This document shows, piece by piece, positions 53,338 through 61,213 of a DNA stretch of 64,000 bases. The notes below the pieces were generated by a model. That model was not told the origin of the DNA. It saw nothing but the letters and a program-made list of their open reading frames with translations, and ran no database searches. This stretch comes from CAWKMN01 sp963850765. GTDB lineage: Bacteria; Chloroflexota; Anaerolineae; Aggregatilineales; Aggregatilineaceae. The translations under genes were made by a program, and so were the position numbers. The stretch spans positions 1,550,001 through 1,614,000 of the forward strand of contig CAWKMN010000003.1 of assembly GCA_963850765.1 (NCBI GenBank), read 5' to 3'. Within the stretch, counting starts at the first letter, position 1, and every line of letters starts with the position of its first letter.

Positions 53338-53994
53338 TTATACCCCCTGAACAGCCGCGATAAAATCCCGCACGCGCGCCGGATCTTTGATCCCTGGTGC
53401 GCTCTCGACCCCGCTGGCCGTATCCACACCCCAGGGTCGAATGACGCGCACCCGCTCCGCGACGTTGTCCGGCGTCAGGCCGCCCGCCAGCATCAGGCGC
53501 GGTGCAGCGGCTTTCACCGCCAGCGCGACCTCGATACTCGCCTGTTCGCCCGTGCCGCCATACAGGTCTTTGTGATAGGCATCCACCAGCAGCGACGGCA
53601 GCCGGTCATCCGCCGGCGCGAATGGCAGCATCCCGGCGGTTTGATCGAGCGCCTCATCCCGGCTGCGCGGGCGGATCGCTTTGAAGCCGCGCCCATCCAG
53701 TCCCGCCAGCACCGGCGCGGACTCGTCCCCGCTGAGCTGCGCCCCATCCAGCCCGACCTCATCCATAATCCGCACGATCTCAGATGCACCGAGATTCACG
53801 AACACGCCGATCAGCACCGGGCAGGTCTCACCTAGCGTGCGTCGCAGACCATCCGTGATCAGCCGTGCGGCGTCAGGCGTCAGCGAGCGTGGGCTGGGCG
53901 GGTAGAAATTCAGGCCGAGCATATCCGCTCCGGCCGCCACGCACATCAGCGCATCGTCCAGGGTCGTCACGCCACAAAGCTTGATACGAGTCAT
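53338..53994 (-). CDS. trpF: Phosphoribosylanthranilate isomerase
   Basis: This 218-residue isomerase converts phosphoribosylanthranilate to CdRP. The catalytic Cys is in IKLCGVTT (Cys7) and the catalytic Asp in LLVDAYH. The phosphate-binding end reads MLAGGLTPDNVAERV and GVDTASGVESAPGIKD. ATG 53994 overlaps the trpC stop (ATGA). Confidence 0.96.
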   Translation of the reverse strand: MTRIKLCGVTTLDDALMCVAAGADMLGLNFYPPSPRSLTPDAARLITDGLRRTLGETCPVLIGVFVNLGASEIVRIMDEVGLDGAQLSGDESAPVLAGLDGRGFKAIRPRSRDEALDQTAGMLPFAPADDRLPSLLVDAYHKDLYGGTGEQASIEVALAVKAAAPRLMLAGGLTPDNVAERVRVIRPWGVDTASGVESAPGIKDPARVRDFIAAVQGV

Positions 53995-54818
53995 CGTCTC
54001 ACCAACCGCCGCTGACGGCTCATCCGCTTCACCATTCGGGCGCGCTCGTGGGCCTGGACGAGCGCCTCCCCGACCAGCACGGCATGAGCGCCCGCCGCGC
54101 CCATCACGCGGACATCCGGGCTGTCGCGGATACCGCTCTCTGCCACGAGCGTCACGCCGGGCGGCACCAGCCGCGCCAGACGTGCCGTAACGCCGAGATT
54201 GACCTTGAATGTTTTGAGGTTCCGGTTGTTGATCCCGATCAGCGGTGCGTTGATCCGTTGGGCGCGCTCCAGTTCTTGCTCATCATGCACCTCGACCAGC
54301 GCCGCCATGCCGAGCCGGAGCGCCAAGGCATGCAAATTGGCTAACTGCGCATCATCCAGCGCCGCGACAATGAGCAGAATCGCGTCCGCCCCCGCCGCGC
54401 GCGCTTCATACACCTGATAGGGATCGAGAATAAAATCCTTTCTCAGCACCGGCACCTCAACCGCGTTCCGTACTTTTCGCATATCTTCCAGGCTGCCCCG
54501 GAAAAACGGCTCATCCGTCAGCACGGAGATCGCCGCCGCGCCATACTTGGCATAAGTCCGCCCGAGCACCACCGGATCAAACGGCTCGATCAGCACCCCT
54601 TTCGACGGCGACGCGTGTTTGACTTCCGCGATCAGCGCCACGATACTCGCATCCTGGCGCAGCGCGGCCAGCAGCGAACGCGGCGGCGTGACCATGTTCA
54701 CGGCCTCTTCAAACCGCTGCTGGGGGACGCTCTGTTTGCGCGCGTCGATTTCCTGAACTTTGCTTTCCAGGATCTTGTCCAGGATGCTGTCGGTCCGAAC
54801 GAACCTAGGCTGCTCCAT
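53991..54818 (-). CDS. trpC: Indole-3-glycerol phosphate synthase
   Basis: This 275-residue enzyme cyclises CdRP to indole-3-glycerol phosphate. Active-site features: ALIAEVKHASPSKG (catalytic Lys), PVLRKDFILD, LVEVHDEQELERA (catalytic Glu) and IGINNRNLKTF. The phosphate site VAESGIR is also present. It overlaps trpD by 14 bases at the start. Confidence 0.97.
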   Translation of the reverse strand: MEQPRFVRTDSILDKILESKVQEIDARKQSVPQQRFEEAVNMVTPPRSLLAALRQDASIVALIAEVKHASPSKGVLIEPFDPVVLGRTYAKYGAAAISVLTDEPFFRGSLEDMRKVRNAVEVPVLRKDFILDPYQVYEARAAGADAILLIVAALDDAQLANLHALALRLGMAALVEVHDEQELERAQRINAPLIGINNRNLKTFKVNLGVTARLARLVPPGVTLVAESGIRDSPDVRVMGAAGAHAVLVGEALVQAHERARMVKRMSRQRRLVRR

Positions 54819-55851
54819 CCCTGCCTAACTCCTGACTGAAGGCGATCAGCGCGTCGAGTTTGGCGAGCGCCGCGCCGCTGGCGATGACCTCGGCAGCCAG
54901 CGCCATGCCATCCTGAATGTCGGCCGCGCGCCCGGCGGCGACCAGCGCCGCGCCTGCGTTCAGCAGCACGACATCCCGTTTGGCCGCGTTGACTTCCCCA
55001 CTAAGTATACCGCGCAAAATTCGCGCGTTCGTGGGGGCATCCCCGCCCAGCAGTTCGGAGATATGCGATGGCCGCAGCCCGCAGTCCATCGGGTCGAGAT
55101 CATACGAGTGGACTTTCCCATCAGCGTAGTGGCTGATGTGGTTCGGCCCGGTCGTGGTCAGTTCGTCCAGGTTGCCGTAGCCGCACACCACAATCGCGGA
55201 CGTAGCGCCCAGTTCGCCCAGCACATTCGCCAGAAAGTCGGTCAGGTCCGGCGTGAAGACGCCCATCAACTGCCGCTGCGCCCCGGCGGGATTCGTCAGC
55301 GGCCCCAGGATGTTAAAGATCGTGCGGATGGCGACCTGCTTGCGCGGGCCGGCCGCATATTTCATGGACGGGTGCAGCTTGGGCGCGAACAGAAAGCCGA
55401 TCCCCACCGTATCCACACACTGCCCGACCTGCTCCGGCGTCAGGTCGAGATTCACGCCGAGTTCGGCCAGCACATCGGCGCTGCCGCACAGGCTGGTGCT
55501 GGCCCGGTTGCCGTGCTTGGCGATCCGCACGCCGGCCCCCGCCGCGACAAACGCGACCGTCGTGCTGATGTTAAACGTGCCGGATTTGTCGCCGCCCGTG
55601 CCGCAGGTATCGAGCAGATCGCCGTTGGCGCGCGTCGGCACCTTGACGGCGTTGGCGCGCATGGCGCGGGCGCTGCCCAGGATCTCGGCTTCGGTTTCGC
55701 CCTTCATGCGCAGACCCATCAGGTACGCGCCGATCTGCGCGTCGGTCGCCTCGCCGCGCATGATCTGGTTCATCACGGCTTCGGCCTCGTCTGCCAGCAG
55801 ATGCCCATTGCGGCTGATGATGTCAATCGCGCGTTGGATGTCCATCGTCAT
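54805..55851 (-). CDS. trpD: Anthranilate phosphoribosyltransferase
   Basis: This 348-residue transferase joins anthranilate to PRPP. The PRPP motif is DTCGTGGDKSGTFNIST, followed by KHGNRASTSLCGSADVLAELG and FLFAPKLHPSMKYAAGPRK in outline. ATG 55851 follows a 133-base gap containing an inverted-repeat element, the largest gap in the operon. It overlaps trpC at its end. Confidence 0.96.
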   Translation of the reverse strand: MTMDIQRAIDIISRNGHLLADEAEAVMNQIMRGEATDAQIGAYLMGLRMKGETEAEILGSARAMRANAVKVPTRANGDLLDTCGTGGDKSGTFNISTTVAFVAAGAGVRIAKHGNRASTSLCGSADVLAELGVNLDLTPEQVGQCVDTVGIGFLFAPKLHPSMKYAAGPRKQVAIRTIFNILGPLTNPAGAQRQLMGVFTPDLTDFLANVLGELGATSAIVVCGYGNLDELTTTGPNHISHYADGKVHSYDLDPMDCGLRPSHISELLGGDAPTNARILRGILSGEVNAAKRDVVLLNAGAALVAAGRAADIQDGMALAAEVIASGAALAKLDALIAFSQELGRDGAA

Positions 55852-55870
55852 GGTCTCACCTCGTTGTGGG

Positions 55871-55980
55871 TTGTTGGTTGTTAGTTTTTGGTTTTTAGTT
55901 ATTGGTTCAGATGAGGGAAGATCATGGAGACTCGTTCATCAAGAACCAAGAACCAACAACTAATAACCAATCACCAATCA
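55871..55980. repeat. Long imperfect inverted repeat between trpG and trpD
   Basis: TTGTTGGTTGTTAGTTTTTG and following bases to 55908 are the imperfect inverse of AAGAACCAACAACTAATAAC in the right arm (55941-55980). The element is AT-rich compared with its surroundings and non-coding, typical of a miniature palindromic repeat. It sits inside the trp operon. Confidence 0.7.
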
Positions 55981-55984
55981 CTCG

Positions 55985-56551
55985 CTACAGCCGGTTATCC
56001 AGAAAATTCTGCAAGATCCGCGGGCCGAATCGCGTCAGGATGCTTTCCGGGTGGAACTGCACGCCCACCACCGGATAATCCCGGTGTTTCAGCGCCATGA
56101 CCTCGCCCGCCTCGGTGAACGCCGTGACCAACAGCACATCCGGCAGCGGCTCCTCGACGATCAGGCTGTGGTAGCGCGTCGCCTCGAACGGGCTGGGGAC
56201 GCCGGTAAACAGCGGCGTGTTCTTGTGATAGATCATGCTGGTCTTGCCATGCATCAGGCGCGGCGCGCGGACCACCTGCCCGCCGAACGCCTGCCCCATG
56301 CACTGATGGCCCAGGCACACGCCCAGTATCGGGGTATGCGGCCCCATCTCGCGGATCACGTCCAGCGAGATACCGCCGTCGTCTGGCGTGCCCGGTCCCG
56401 GCGAGATCACGATATGGGTGGGCTGCATGGCTTTGACCTCATCCAGCGTGATCTGGTCGTTGCGGGCGACGCACAGATCCGCGCCAAGTTCGCCCATCTG
56501 CTGCACGAGGTTGTAGGTAAAGCTGTCGTAGTTGTCGATGACCAGGATCAT
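55985..56551 (-). CDS. trpG: Anthranilate synthase component II (glutamine amidotransferase)
   Basis: This 188-residue subunit releases ammonia from Gln for TrpE. The catalytic Cys79 is in LGVCLGHQ, with the His/Glu of VGVQFHPESIL. The N-terminus MILVIDNYDSFTYNLVQ and the ISPGPGTPDDGG loop are typical. It follows trpE by 28 bases. It is not fused to trpD or trpE. Confidence 0.97.
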   Translation of the reverse strand: MILVIDNYDSFTYNLVQQMGELGADLCVARNDQITLDEVKAMQPTHIVISPGPGTPDDGGISLDVIREMGPHTPILGVCLGHQCMGQAFGGQVVRAPRLMHGKTSMIYHKNTPLFTGVPSPFEATRYHSLIVEEPLPDVLLVTAFTEAGEVMALKHRDYPVVGVQFHPESILTRFGPRILQNFLDNRL

Positions 56552-56579
56552 CAGGTTCTCTCCGTTGGTTGGGTTCGGG

Positions 56580-58108
56580 TTACACCAGCCCCGTTTCGGC
56601 TCGCGAAACCGCGACGGCGACCGCGCGGGCTTTGTTCACCGTCTCGTCATATTCGCGCGCCGGATCGCTGTCGGCGACGATACCCGCGCCGGACTGGAAG
56701 TACACGGTGTTGCCGCGCTTGATCATGGTGCGGATGGTGATGCAGGTGTCCATCGAGCCATCGAAGCTGAAATAGCCCACCGCGCCGCCATAGGGCCCGC
56801 GCCGCGTGCCTTCCAGTTCCTCGATGATCTCCATCGCGCGGACTTTCGGCGCGCCGCTGAGCGTGCCGGCCGGGAAGGTCGCACGCAGCAGATCGAAGGC
56901 ACTCATCCCCGCGCGGATCTTGCCCGTCACCTGGCTGACGATGTGCATCACATGCGAATAGCGCTCGACGTCCATCATGTTCGGCACGCGCACCGTGCCG
57001 TAGTCGCACACCCGGCCCAGGTCGTTGCGGCCCAGGTCCACCAGCATGACGTGCTCGGCGCGCTCTTTTTCGTCGCCGAGCAGTTCGAGTTGCCAGCCGC
57101 TTATCGTCGGCCTCGTCGATCCCGCGCGGGCGTGTCCCGGCGATGGGGCGCACGGTCGCAACGCCATCTTCCAGGCGGACCATCATCTCCGGCGATGCCC
57201 CGATCAGGCTGAAGTCGTTGTTGAAATGCAGGAAGAACATGTAAGGGCGACGGGTTCAGCGCGCGCAGCGCCCGGTAGATGGTGAACGGCTGCGCGTGGT
57301 CTGGCGGTCAAACCGCTGCGACAGCACGATCTGGAAGGCGTCACCGGCCGCGATGTATTCCTTGGCCGCGCGGACGTTCGCTTCGTACTGCTCGCGCGTC
57401 ATGTTCGAGCGCAGATCGCCGTTGGCCGGCTGCGGCGGCTCATCGTCGGGCAGATACGGCAGCGGCCCGGCCAGCGCGTCGATGATCTGGTCGATGCGCC
57501 GCACGGCGTCATCATAGGCCGCGTCGGGATCGCCGGTGTTGATGCGCGTTCGCCAGGATGATCAACTGGTGCTTGGCGTGATCAAAGATCACCAGGGTAT
57601 CGGCCAGCAGAAAGGCCGCGTCGGGCACGTTCAGATCGTCGGTGGCGGTCTCGGGCAGGCGCTCGAAGTAGCGCACCACGTCATAACTGAGATAGCCCAC
57701 CGCCCCGCCGATAAAGCGCGGCAGGCCGTCCAGCTTCACCGGCTGGACGCGCTCGAATTCGTGTTCGACGATGTGCAGGGGATCTTCGCCGGGCGCGAGC
57801 GGGCGCGTCGTGGTGACGCCGTGCCGCGTCGTCGTGACGGTATTGTTCTGCACGGTCAGGATACCCTTCGGATTCACGCCCAGGAACGAATAGCGCCCGA
57901 CCTGCTCGCCGCCTTCGACGCTTTCCAGCAGGAACGAGGCTTCGCTGACCTGCGCCAGCTTGAGATAGACTGAGACCGGCGTTTCGAGATCGGCCAGCAG
58001 GGTCCGGTAGACGGGGACAAGATCGCCCTGCTCAAACAGGCGATGGACCGTCGCGCGGTCAGGGATGGTCGGCGCGTGCGCGCGCAGAGTGGTGGGGGCA
58101 AGGGCCAT
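56580..58108 (-). CDS. trpE: Anthranilate synthase component I, about four frameshifts
   Basis: TrpE makes anthranilate from chorismate with ammonia from TrpG. ATG 58108, with GGAG eight bases before, begins MALAPTTLRAHAPTIPD. The N-terminal part includes LLESVEGGEQVGRYSFLG, which carries the Trp-feedback LLES motif. The conserved core is recovered only by frame changes near 57535, 57285, 57243 and 57110: AAKEYIAAGDAFQIVLSQRF, FFLHFNNDFSLIGASPEMMV, PIAGTRPRG, DEKERAEHVMLVDLGRND, TFPAGTLSGAPKVRAMEII and YGGAVGYFSFDGSMD. All active-site blocks survive, so sequence errors are more likely than gene decay. It is the first gene of the trp operon. Confidence 0.87.
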
Positions 58109-58135
58109 CGGTGACTCTCCTGTGCTCACAAGAAA

Positions 58136-58170
58136 CAAAAATCCCCCTCTCCAACAAGGACGAGAAGGGG
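58136..58170 (-). terminator. Regulatory terminator of the trp T-box
   Basis: Minus-strand CCCCTTCTC (58170-58162) pairs with GAGAGGGGG (58151-58143), followed by ATTTTTG. It lies 28 bases before trpE and is mutually exclusive with the antiterminator fold just upstream. Confidence 0.82.
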
Positions 58171-58216
58171 AAGTTTCCCGTGGTGCCACCTTGGTTAAGC
58201 GACCTGTCCCACCAAC

Positions 58217-58243
58217 AAAAAATCCACGATGATGCCGTGGATT
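58217..58243 (-). terminator. Terminator-like hairpin upstream of the T-box antiterminator
   Basis: AATCCACG/CGTGGATT form an 8-bp stem with a 7-base loop and are followed by a T6 run on the minus strand. It occupies the stem III position. It may be stem III only, or a second termination point. Confidence 0.5.
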
Positions 58244-58500
58244 AAGGGGAAGCCAGCTTCACTCGTTGGGGTACGGATGCCGACCGTTGATCGACCTCGA
58301 TACCCGCCGCCCTGATAACGGTGGCGTCTCCGGCCCAGGCTACTCGCGCCGCTTATCGCGGGCTTTCGACCGGCAGCTCCCTGGCCCATTCGACCCTCGC
58401 GCTTGTACCGCCTTCTCAGCAGCCGGCGGCTCTCTGCACATCGCCTGAGCGTCTACTTATCCAGATCCACGCTTTTCAATATGTATTGTTGCTGTTTAAG

Positions 58501-58529
58501 AAAGTAGCAGGGAACTGCGCGCTTGTCAA
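58501..58529 (-). promoter_or_regulatory. Sigma-70 promoter of the trp operon
   Basis: Minus-strand TTGACA (58529-58524), a 17-base spacer, and TACTTT (58506-58501) preceded by TG one base upstream (extended -10). It is placed correctly for the T-box leader. Confidence 0.8.
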
Positions 58530-58636
58530 GAGGTCGGATGCGGCAAATAGGGTCGCAGAGCCAGCATTTGTGTGTTTTACACAGAATTCGGCGCTATATT
58601 TCTCAGCCTGGAAATGCGCTAAAATAGTGCCAGGAT

Positions 58637-58936
58637 ATGGAGACATGGAAGATGACTGCGAGAACGATCACATTGCGGTCTGAGCTTGTGGAACAACTCG
58701 AGAAGCTGGCACGGGCGCAGGGCCGTACCCTGGACGATGTACTCAGAGACTTGCTGGAACAATATACGCCCCCTGGTAATAATTGGGCATTGACGCTGGC
58801 CGAGGAGATGGAGAAAGCCGACATCGACTGGATAGACGAGCCTAACGCTTCGGCCCACAGCCGTGACCATTTCCAGCAGTACAACTACGAGAAGTGGCAG
58901 CGCACGCAAAACACAGATACGGGCGAAGATGGCTGA
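58637..58936 (+). CDS. Ribbon-helix-helix antitoxin (VapB-like)
   Basis: This 99-residue protein starts with a ribbon-helix-helix domain (ARTITLRSELVEQLEKLARAQGRTLDDVLRDLLEQY in outline, about 8-43) that would bind the operator DNA. The acidic C-terminal half would wrap the toxin. AGGA precedes ATG 58637; ATG 58652 is an alternative. The next gene overlaps it by 8 bases. The pair lies between the oppositely oriented trp and aro operons. Base use is slightly less GC-rich than neighbours. Confidence 0.8.
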   Translation: METWKMTARTITLRSELVEQLEKLARAQGRTLDDVLRDLLEQYTPPGNNWALTLAEEMEKADIDWIDEPNASAHSRDHFQQYNYEKWQRTQNTDTGEDG

Positions 58937-59345
58937 TGCACTGGTAAATTCGAGCTTTCTAGTCGCGTTGGGCTATTCCCACGACCACAATCATAATCGA
59001 GCAAAACAGTTCGTTGCCCAAAGAAGCGTGCGGCTGCTGCTCCCCGATGTTATTCTTCCAGAAGTGATGTACAACCTGCGGCGACTTGGCGGCTTACGAG
59101 CCGCGCTCCGTTTTGGCGACATATTGGCCGCTCAAGGTCCACCGTTCGTCGCGCTGACGGCACCTGACTTCACTCGTGCGCTTGAGGTCATGCGCGCGTA
59201 CGTTGATGCCGATCTCGACTTGGTGGATTGTTGTATCACGGCTCTTGCAGAACGGATGAGTATTACCCAACTCTGCACGTTTGACCGGCGGGATTTTTCC
59301 ATGATTCGCCCAAGGCACACTGACTATTTTGTGCTGCTTCCATGA
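58929..59345 (+). CDS. PIN-domain toxin (VapC-like), altered first acidic residue
   Basis: This 138-residue PIN-domain ribonuclease would be the toxin of the pair. The conserved acidic residues are Glu45 (LPEVMYNLRR), Asp97/Asp100 (YVDADLDLVDCCI) and the FDRRDF motif. The first position, normally Asp in '.D.S.L.AL', is Asn7 in LVNSSFLVAL. This may lower activity. Overlap with the antitoxin (8 bases) implies coupled expression. The antitoxin's repression of its own promoter is inferred from the family. Confidence 0.8.
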   Translation: MADALVNSSFLVALGYSHDHNHNRAKQFVAQRSVRLLLPDVILPEVMYNLRRLGGLRAALRFGDILAAQGPPFVALTAPDFTRALEVMRAYVDADLDLVDCCITALAERMSITQLCTFDRRDFSMIRPRHTDYFVLLP

Positions 59346-59453
59346 ATTCTGCCGGATTTGGATGGATTGACAAAACGAGCGCTGACCATCTAAACAGCAC
59401 AGTAATCCGCGCGCTATTTGGTCTGATTGACCGAATCCGAATCTTCAGGATTG

Positions 59454-59482
59454 TTGACACGACAATCGCCCTGTGTTAAGCT
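59454..59482 (+). promoter_or_regulatory. Predicted sigma-70 promoter of the aro operon
   Basis: Consensus TTGACA (59454-59459), a 17-base spacer and TAAGCT (59477-59482). It lies just upstream of the leader peptide. Confidence 0.65.
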
Positions 59483-59515
59483 GTGACTCGTCAACAGGAG
59501 TTTGATCGCAGAACG

Positions 59516-59623
59516 ATGTCATCAGACCGTCTCATCCGCACCCGCAGTCAGAATCCGACCGGCCCCGCCTGGGGTGGGTTTGGTTTCTATTTTTATTATT
59601 TTGCGGGCCGCCGAGACGTCTGA
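59516..59623 (+). CDS. Leader peptide of the aro operon (aromatic attenuator)
   Basis: ATG 59516 to TGA 59621-59623 encodes 35 residues with the dense aromatic run W-GG-F-G-F-Y-F-Y-Y-F at residues 19-29: one Trp, four Phe and three Tyr. This is the hallmark of a leader peptide whose translation senses Phe/Tyr availability. AGGAG is at 59496-59500, 15 bases upstream, longer than usual. GTG 59483 is an in-frame alternative. The stop is followed by a competing antiterminator/terminator region and then by aroH, aroF and tyrA. Confidence 0.8.
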   Translation: MSSDRLIRTRSQNPTGPAWGGFGFYFYYFAGRRDV

Positions 59624-59629
59624 GCTAAC

Positions 59630-59675
59630 GTTCTGCCGATTAACTTACCGAATCAAAAGGTAGAGGGCGCAGAGC
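59630..59675 (+). promoter_or_regulatory. Antiterminator of the aro attenuator
   Basis: GTTCTGC (59630-59636) can pair with GCAGAGC (59669-59675) in the left arm of the terminator, which would prevent terminator formation. GTTCTGC is also complementary to GCAGAAC (59508-59514) immediately before the leader ATG, giving a competing third structure. Confidence 0.65.
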
Positions 59676-59696
59676 AGCAGGCTCAGCGCCCTTTTT
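59664..59696 (+). terminator. Attenuator terminator of the aro operon
   Basis: AGGGCGC (59664-59670) pairs with GCGCCCT (59686-59692), with an inner GAGC/GCTC continuation, then TTTTT. It lies between the leader peptide and aroH. Confidence 0.85.
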
Positions 59697-59733
59697 CGTT
59701 CCTGCGACACGTGTCATTAAGGAGAGCGGCGTC

Positions 59734-60135
59734 TTGAGTTCCAACCAGTCCGATCAACTTGTTCGCTGCCGGGGTGTGCGCGGCGCGGTGACGGCCGAGA
59801 GCAATACCCCGGAAGCTATCCTGGCGGCCACCCACGATTTACTCACCGCTCTGATCGAGGCCAACCACATCGACCCGGACGACGTCGGCAGCATGATCAT
59901 CACCACGACAACCGATCTCAACGCGGAATACCCGGCGGTGGCCGCGCGCCGTCTGGGCTGGCTGGATGTGGCGATCCTGTGCGGTCACGAGATGGACGTG
60001 CCGCACGGCCTCAAAAAGTGCATCCGCATCCTGATTCATTGGAACACCGCGCGCACCGCTCAAGAAATACAGCATGTTTATCTCGGTGAGGCGCAGTCGC
60101 TTCGCCCGGATCGTGCCGTTCACCTAACGCCCTAG
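59734..60135 (+). CDS. aroH: Chorismate mutase, AroH class
   Basis: This 133-residue monofunctional chorismate mutase converts chorismate to prephenate. It matches the AroH fold: VRCRGVRGAVTAESNTPEAILAATHDLL near the N-terminus with the catalytic Arg, then TTTTDLNAEYPAVAARRLGW and the later HWNT segment. The start is TTG 59734, with AAGGAG about ten bases upstream. It is the first enzyme gene after the attenuator. Together with tyrA it leads toward Tyr. Confidence 0.93.
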   Translation: MSSNQSDQLVRCRGVRGAVTAESNTPEAILAATHDLLTALIEANHIDPDDVGSMIITTTTDLNAEYPAVAARRLGWLDVAILCGHEMDVPHGLKKCIRILIHWNTARTAQEIQHVYLGEAQSLRPDRAVHLTP

Positions 60136-60181
60136 GGTTCGTGGTTGTGGCTGAACGATCAGCCAGAGCAGGAGAAAAACC

Positions 60182-61213
60182 ATGATCGTCGTCATGTCAG
60201 TGAATGCCAGTGCCCGCGACATCTCCGAAGTGATCGCCCGTATCCGCTCCATGGGCTATGATGTGCATCTCTCCGAAGGCAAAGAGCGGACGATTATCGG
60301 CGTGATCGGGCGCGGCCGTCCGATCGATCGCGATCAGCTCGCCCTGATGCCGGGCGTGAACAATGTCATGCCGGTATCGCACCCGTTCAAGATCGCCAGC
60401 CGCGAATACCACCCCGATGATACAGTCGTCCCGCTGAACGGGATCAGGGTCGGCGGGCCGGATCTGCTGATCATCGCCGGGCCGTGCTCCGTCGAAGGCC
60501 GCGAGCAGATCATCGAGATCGCGCACGCTGTGCGTGAAGCCGGCGCGACCGCGCTGCGCGGTGGGGCGTTCAAGCCGCGCTCGTCACCCTACGCGTTCCA
60601 GGGGTTGGGCGAAGAGGGGCTGAAGTACCTGGCCGAAGCGCGCGAGGCCACCGGACTGCCCATCGTGACGGAAGTGATGGACCCGCAGCTGGTCCCGCTG
60701 GTCTGCCAGTACGCGGACGTGCTGCAGATCGGCGCGCGCAACATGCAGAACTACACGCTGCTGCATGCGGTGGGCGAAAGCCAGCACCCGGTCCTGCTCA
60801 AGCGCGGCATGAGCAGCACGATTGAAGAACTGCTGATGTCGGCGGAATACATCCTGAGCCACGGCAATATGCGCGTGATGCTGTGCGAGCGCGGCATCCG
60901 CACCTTCGAGACCTACACCCGCAACACCTTCGACATCAACGCGATCCCGGTGATTAAGCAGATGTCGCACCTGCCCGTGATTGCCGATCCGAGTCACGCC
61001 GTCGGCAAGTGGGAATACGTCGAGAGTGTGTCGCTGGCCGCCATCGCGGCGGGGGCGGATGGCCTGATCCTCGAAGTCCACCAGGACCCCGAGAACGCCG
61101 CCTCCGATGGCCGCCAGTCGCTCAAGCCGGAACGTTTCGCGGCGCTGGTCGAAAAAGCCCGCAAGCTCGCGCCCATTGTGAACCGTACTGTACCCGAACG
61201 AGAGTCCGTATGA
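60182..61213 (+). CDS. aroF: 3-deoxy-7-phosphoheptulonate synthase (DAHP synthase, type I-beta)
   Basis: This 343-residue enzyme catalyses the first step of the shikimate pathway from PEP and erythrose-4-phosphate. Residues 1-67 are the ferredoxin-like regulatory domain found in Thermotoga-type enzymes (MIVVMSVNASARDISEVIARI). The TIM barrel carries LLIIAGPCSVEG, LRGGAFKPRSSPYAFQG, VLQIGARNMQNYTLLH, KRGMSSTIEELL and IADPSHAVGKWEYV. The regulatory domain would bind Phe or Tyr in relatives. It overlaps tyrA by four bases. Confidence 0.94.
   Translation: MIVVMSVNASARDISEVIARIRSMGYDVHLSEGKERTIIGVIGRGRPIDRDQLALMPGVNNVMPVSHPFKIASREYHPDDTVVPLNGIRVGGPDLLIIAGPCSVEGREQIIEIAHAVREAGATALRGGAFKPRSSPYAFQGLGEEGLKYLAEAREATGLPIVTEVMDPQLVPLVCQYADVLQIGARNMQNYTLLHAVGESQHPVLLKRGMSSTIEELLMSAEYILSHGNMRVMLCERGIRTFETYTRNTFDINAIPVIKQMSHLPVIADPSHAVGKWEYVESVSLAAIAAGADGLILEVHQDPENAASDGRQSLKPERFAALVEKARKLAPIVNRTVPERESV

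Larger units (their letters stand above)
58136..58494 (-). ncRNA. T-box riboswitch controlling the trp operon (specifier UGG, Trp)
   Basis: The leader (about 385 bases from the predicted start to trpE) has the T-box layout. The antiterminator bulge sequence AAGGTGGCACCACGGG lies at about 58192-58177. Stem I has the distal AGAGAGCCGCCGG / GCTGAGAAGGCGG elements at about 58425-58400. The specifier-loop context GAATGGGCCAGGGAGCTGCC at about 58390-58371 gives UGG, the Trp codon. Uncharged tRNA(Trp) would pair with it and with the T-box, favouring antitermination. A stem III-like hairpin followed by U6 lies in between. Confidence 0.85.
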
